DNA from: Deltaproteobacteria bacterium | Lineage (GTDB): Bacteria > Desulfobacterota > Syntrophia > Syntrophales > Smithellaceae | Direction of reading: 5' to 3' | Assembly (NCBI GenBank): GCA_025361065.1 | Contig: JANYAY010000177.1 | Span: 1-44,892 of the forward strand | DNA length: 44,892 nt | Shown here: positions 42,647-44,892 of the stretch, one piece after another | How positions within the stretch are numbered: the stretch's first letter is position 1 | Layout of the letters: each line of letters opens with the position of its first letter | Notes under the pieces: generated by a model | The model's database searches: none | Seen by the model: the letters and a program-made list of their open reading frames with translations, nothing else | Told to the model about the DNA's origin: nothing | Position numbers and translations under genes: made by a program

Positions 42647-44482
42647 ATGCGCAAACAAAAAGGAGAAATTTTGCTGGCTCTGATTGTAGCTATGGTGGTC
42701 ACAGCAATATTGTCGGCCGGTATCGTCGTAATAACTGATTCGACAAATATGAGTGCGGCTAAATCTTCTAATTTTACCAAAGCTCTATATCTGGCCGAGG
42801 CAGGGGTCAGGATCGGGACGAATCAGCCGCAGGGATCAAAGGTTACGTACACCCTTTCGGACAGCAATCAGCTGATCAATGTTAGTGTTCTAGCTGGAGG
42901 CAGCAGCGTTGTCTCGACGGGTGTGGTGAATCCGGGAACGGTTTATGAGGCCAGAATGACGATAACCCGGGTCACCGGTGGCAGCGGGGGTAATAATCCG
43001 GGTAATGATACGCGCGAGAATAATCAAAATGTGCTAAATATAAATGCCGCAACTTTTAATAACTTGAGCGCCTTCAACCTTGCCGGCATTTCCAATCGGG
43101 TGGGCATTCAGGCATTTCTGGCAACCGGGGGTAGTCATGTTTACTGGGCGGCATTAAGTGGTATGGCGACAAATCGTGTGGAAGATTCGGAAAATCCCGG
43201 TTGTTATATCGGTTTTTTATTTGTTCCCATAGCTAAAACTTATGTTGATGTTTTGCGCAGTTCATATAGTACCTATGGAAGTGTTTCCTATGAAATACAG
43301 ACAAAAGTAGGTTGGGATAGTCCCCTGCGTTATGCCGCGCAGGGGATTAATTTCCGCTGGCACGAACATCCCAATTGGCCGGGCAAATATCAGGGATATG
43401 GCGTAAGTTTTATGATATTTAACTCCAGAAATCAGTGCAGTACCAGCCCTGACTATATACCGAATAATATCAAACCGGGACCGGACCCCGCGAACCCGAA
43501 TTCCCTGTCGGGAAGGCTGCTGCTGGTACTGTGGAAACAATCGGTAAATACCGGGTCGGGAGCAATAAGCAGAAAATGGCTGGCTTATGCCGAGCTGGGA
43601 AATCCCACCGGTATTTGTAAGCCTCCCAAAATAAGGAGGATATCTGACGGTCAGTGTGTCGATCCGGGCTTAGATACCTCCGCCGATAATGATCCGCTGG
43701 TTACCGGCTGGCAGGATAATAATGATGGCCGGGTAACCGATGATGCCAGCATTGGTGTGCGCATTGACGATGTCGTCTGGGGAACAACCCATTATAACGA
43801 AATAAAAGTATTTTATGGAGATGCCTCTCCTTATGCCCGCAGTACAACTTCCGATGCATACGCAACAAATACATCCAGAAGGAAATATGCTCCGCAATGG
43901 GTAGACGGCCAGTATTTTACGACGTGGCCCACCCATTACTTTGAAAATTTATCTTCCTCCGACAACACACTTACTTATTGGTCATATAGTCCCTGGTTTG
44001 CATCGTCTTCCTATACTCTTACCGGATTTAAAGGTGATCCCGAAAACGTTATACCGACAACGAGAACCCCGCGTAATCACTATACTGTCCATGCAGCCGG
44101 CACTTCGGGGTTAACCGAGCCGGTATGGCCGACAACTGCCGGAACTAAGTTTGTTGACGGATCGGTGGAGTGGGAAACAGAAGATACTAAACGACCGAAC
44201 GAAACATCCGGTAGTTTGAGAGTGGATTATTTTACTGTGCTTTCGGCCAATCCGCAGGGGTTGGCGGCGCCAGACGATACGAGAGTAGTTTGGATACTGA
44301 ACCCGGCGGCGACGGAGATTACACTGGGCAGTGATAACAGCACCATTAAGACATACGAGTTTGCCCTGGATTCTTTTCCTACCACGCGGGCAGAATTAGG
44401 CCTGCACGGTTTTGTTAATTCGGACGCCAGGGTGATTGCTTTTGACGATCTGTCATTTATCATCATGGGAAAGAAGGAATAA
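42647..44482 (+). CDS. Large PilX/MshP-like tip minor pilin with adhesin-like C-terminus
   Basis: The N-terminus resembles PilX/GspK-type pilins: a short leader to G6, then E7 and the hydrophobic 'ILLALIVAMVV' helix, followed by 'ALYLAEAG' at 46-53, the usual class hallmark. At 611 residues it is three to four times the size of a typical MshP. The C-terminal 550 residues are Asn/Gly/Ser/aromatic rich, with a segment near 484-510 matching the 'GTSG-TEP-WP-T-GT...DG-V-W' pattern found in phage tail and carbohydrate-binding modules. It may combine the MshP and MshQ roles, a tip-located adhesin. It follows the other minor pilins by 53 nt. Confidence 0.7.
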   Translation: MRKQKGEILLALIVAMVVTAILSAGIVVITDSTNMSAAKSSNFTKALYLAEAGVRIGTNQPQGSKVTYTLSDSNQLINVSVLAGGSSVVSTGVVNPGTVYEARMTITRVTGGSGGNNPGNDTRENNQNVLNINAATFNNLSAFNLAGISNRVGIQAFLATGGSHVYWAALSGMATNRVEDSENPGCYIGFLFVPIAKTYVDVLRSSYSTYGSVSYEIQTKVGWDSPLRYAAQGINFRWHEHPNWPGKYQGYGVSFMIFNSRNQCSTSPDYIPNNIKPGPDPANPNSLSGRLLLVLWKQSVNTGSGAISRKWLAYAELGNPTGICKPPKIRRISDGQCVDPGLDTSADNDPLVTGWQDNNDGRVTDDASIGVRIDDVVWGTTHYNEIKVFYGDASPYARSTTSDAYATNTSRRKYAPQWVDGQYFTTWPTHYFENLSSSDNTLTYWSYSPWFASSSYTLTGFKGDPENVIPTTRTPRNHYTVHAAGTSGLTEPVWPTTAGTKFVDGSVEWETEDTKRPNETSGSLRVDYFTVLSANPQGLAAPDDTRVVWILNPAATEITLGSDNSTIKTYEFALDSFPTTRAELGLHGFVNSDARVIAFDDLSFIIMGKKE

Positions 44483-44511
44483 GAGCGCAAATATTCCCGG
44501 AGGTTATGTTC

Positions 44512-44781
44512 ATGAAAAATAATATTCTCATAGTCGGCTCTGTTATAATTTTATATTTGCTGGTTTTAGCGCTGCCCGGTGCAGCTCTGGTCTCCTTACC
44601 TGAGGATGCCGGTATAAACTACAAGACGATGACAATTGTTGATTCATCCAAACTCAAAGCCCGGGGCATGAAGAAGGCGCAAAATGGTAATGCTGTGACA
44701 GTTGTGCCGGCAGGAGACGGGAATTTGTTCATTACCAATACGGCAACCGGGGAAAGAATAAAATGGATATATTCCAAATAA
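44512..44781 (+). CDS. Small secreted or membrane-anchored protein of unknown function
   Basis: An 89-residue product with an N-terminal hydrophobic segment (about 5-25) ending near 'LPGAA', which could be a signal peptide, followed by a basic, small beta-rich domain. I do not recognise a family. GGAGG at 44499-44503 is 8 nt from the ATG at 44512 and only 2 nt from the ATG at 44506, so 44512 is preferred. It is 29 nt after the large minor pilin gene, so it is probably a pilus accessory or periplasmic factor. Followed by repeat DNA. Confidence 0.7.
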   Translation: MKNNILIVGSVIILYLLVLALPGAALVSLPEDAGINYKTMTIVDSSKLKARGMKKAQNGNAVTVVPAGDGNLFITNTATGERIKWIYSK

Positions 44782-44789
44782 TCAATCTT

Positions 44790-44842
44790 TGACGACCTCG
44801 TAAAAAGTCAGAAAAGCCTCAGAATTGTCATTCCGGCGAAAG
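44790..44842. mobile_element. MITE-like family B, left-end fragment
   Basis: These 53 nt match the left part of the element at 40340-40392 with a single mismatch, then break off inside its first internal hairpin. No right terminal repeat follows in the window. Confidence 0.75.
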
Positions 44843-44892
44843 AGACTGTGTCATAATTACCATTTCGTCATTCCGTGCAAGCGTAGCGCGAC
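44842..44892. mobile_element. Family A repeat joined into the family B fragment, cut by window edge
   Basis: From GAGACTG onward the sequence matches the left end of the family A element at 30560-30610 over 51 nt, with 7 mismatches clustered early and the last 30 nt (44863-44892) identical to 30581-30610. This indicates that a family A element inserted into a family B copy; the rest lies beyond the window. Confidence 0.7.

Overview
The window looks like a chromosomal segment of a Gram-negative bacterium, most plausibly a deltaproteobacterium (Desulfobacterota, for example a Syntrophaceae relative). The evidence is an outer-membrane secretin with inner-membrane pilus machinery, LPS-type sugar genes, moderate-to-low GC, and many short palindromic intergenic repeats. 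The taxon is an inference. No rRNA, tRNA, CRISPR array or complete insertion sequence is visible.

Layout. (1) 215-9538, plus strand: a compact pilus-assembly operon in the order PilM/N fusion, PilO, PilP-like, secretin, ExeA/MshM-like AAA protein, PilB-type ATPase, PilC-type platform protein. This is essentially the mshI-J-K-L-M-E-G order of MSHA-type type IV pili. (2) 9777-11230: three major-type prepilins; the first two are a recent tandem duplication, each followed by a related hairpin terminator. (3) 11279-39366: about 28 kb of glycan genes. It contains two plus-strand polytopic GT-C-like proteins, then a minus-strand operon (25929 to 15109) for a CDP-3,6-dideoxyhexose with an acetolactate-synthase-like ThDP enzyme, a NeuB-like synthase, a sugar C-methyltransferase, an FkbM methyltransferase and a GtrB/GtrA pair. 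Next come a plus-strand glycosyltransferase plus GT-C/TPR protein (26137-28383), and a second minus-strand series (39366 to 28404) with a LegB-like dehydratase, a DegT aminotransferase, a fused oxidoreductase/acetyltransferase, a nucleotidyltransferase, glycosyltransferases, a methyltransferase, a flippase-like membrane protein and a TMTC-like TPR membrane protein. (4) 39654-44781, plus strand: an ECF sigma factor, a putative membrane anti-sigma factor, then minor pilins in the mshC-D-O-P order, a large tip-like minor pilin and a small secreted protein.

How it may work together. The two pilus blocks at the ends look like halves of a single MSHA-type locus, with the glycan island in the middle. 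The simplest model is a type IV pilus that is made, and perhaps glycosylated or anchored in a surface glycan, under control of its own ECF sigma/anti-sigma pair, with c-di-GMP sensing by the MshEN motif of the assembly ATPase. The most novel part is the CDP-sugar operon. It combines RfbF/G/H with a YerE-like C-C bond-forming enzyme, a sugar C-methyltransferase and an unpartnered NeuB-like enzyme, which suggests a branched or higher-carbon deoxysugar that may not have been described.

MITE-like repeats lie at 30559-30701, 40206-40471 (twin copies separated by identical 9-bp repeats, within the sigma/anti-sigma operon) and at the right edge (one repeat family joined into another).
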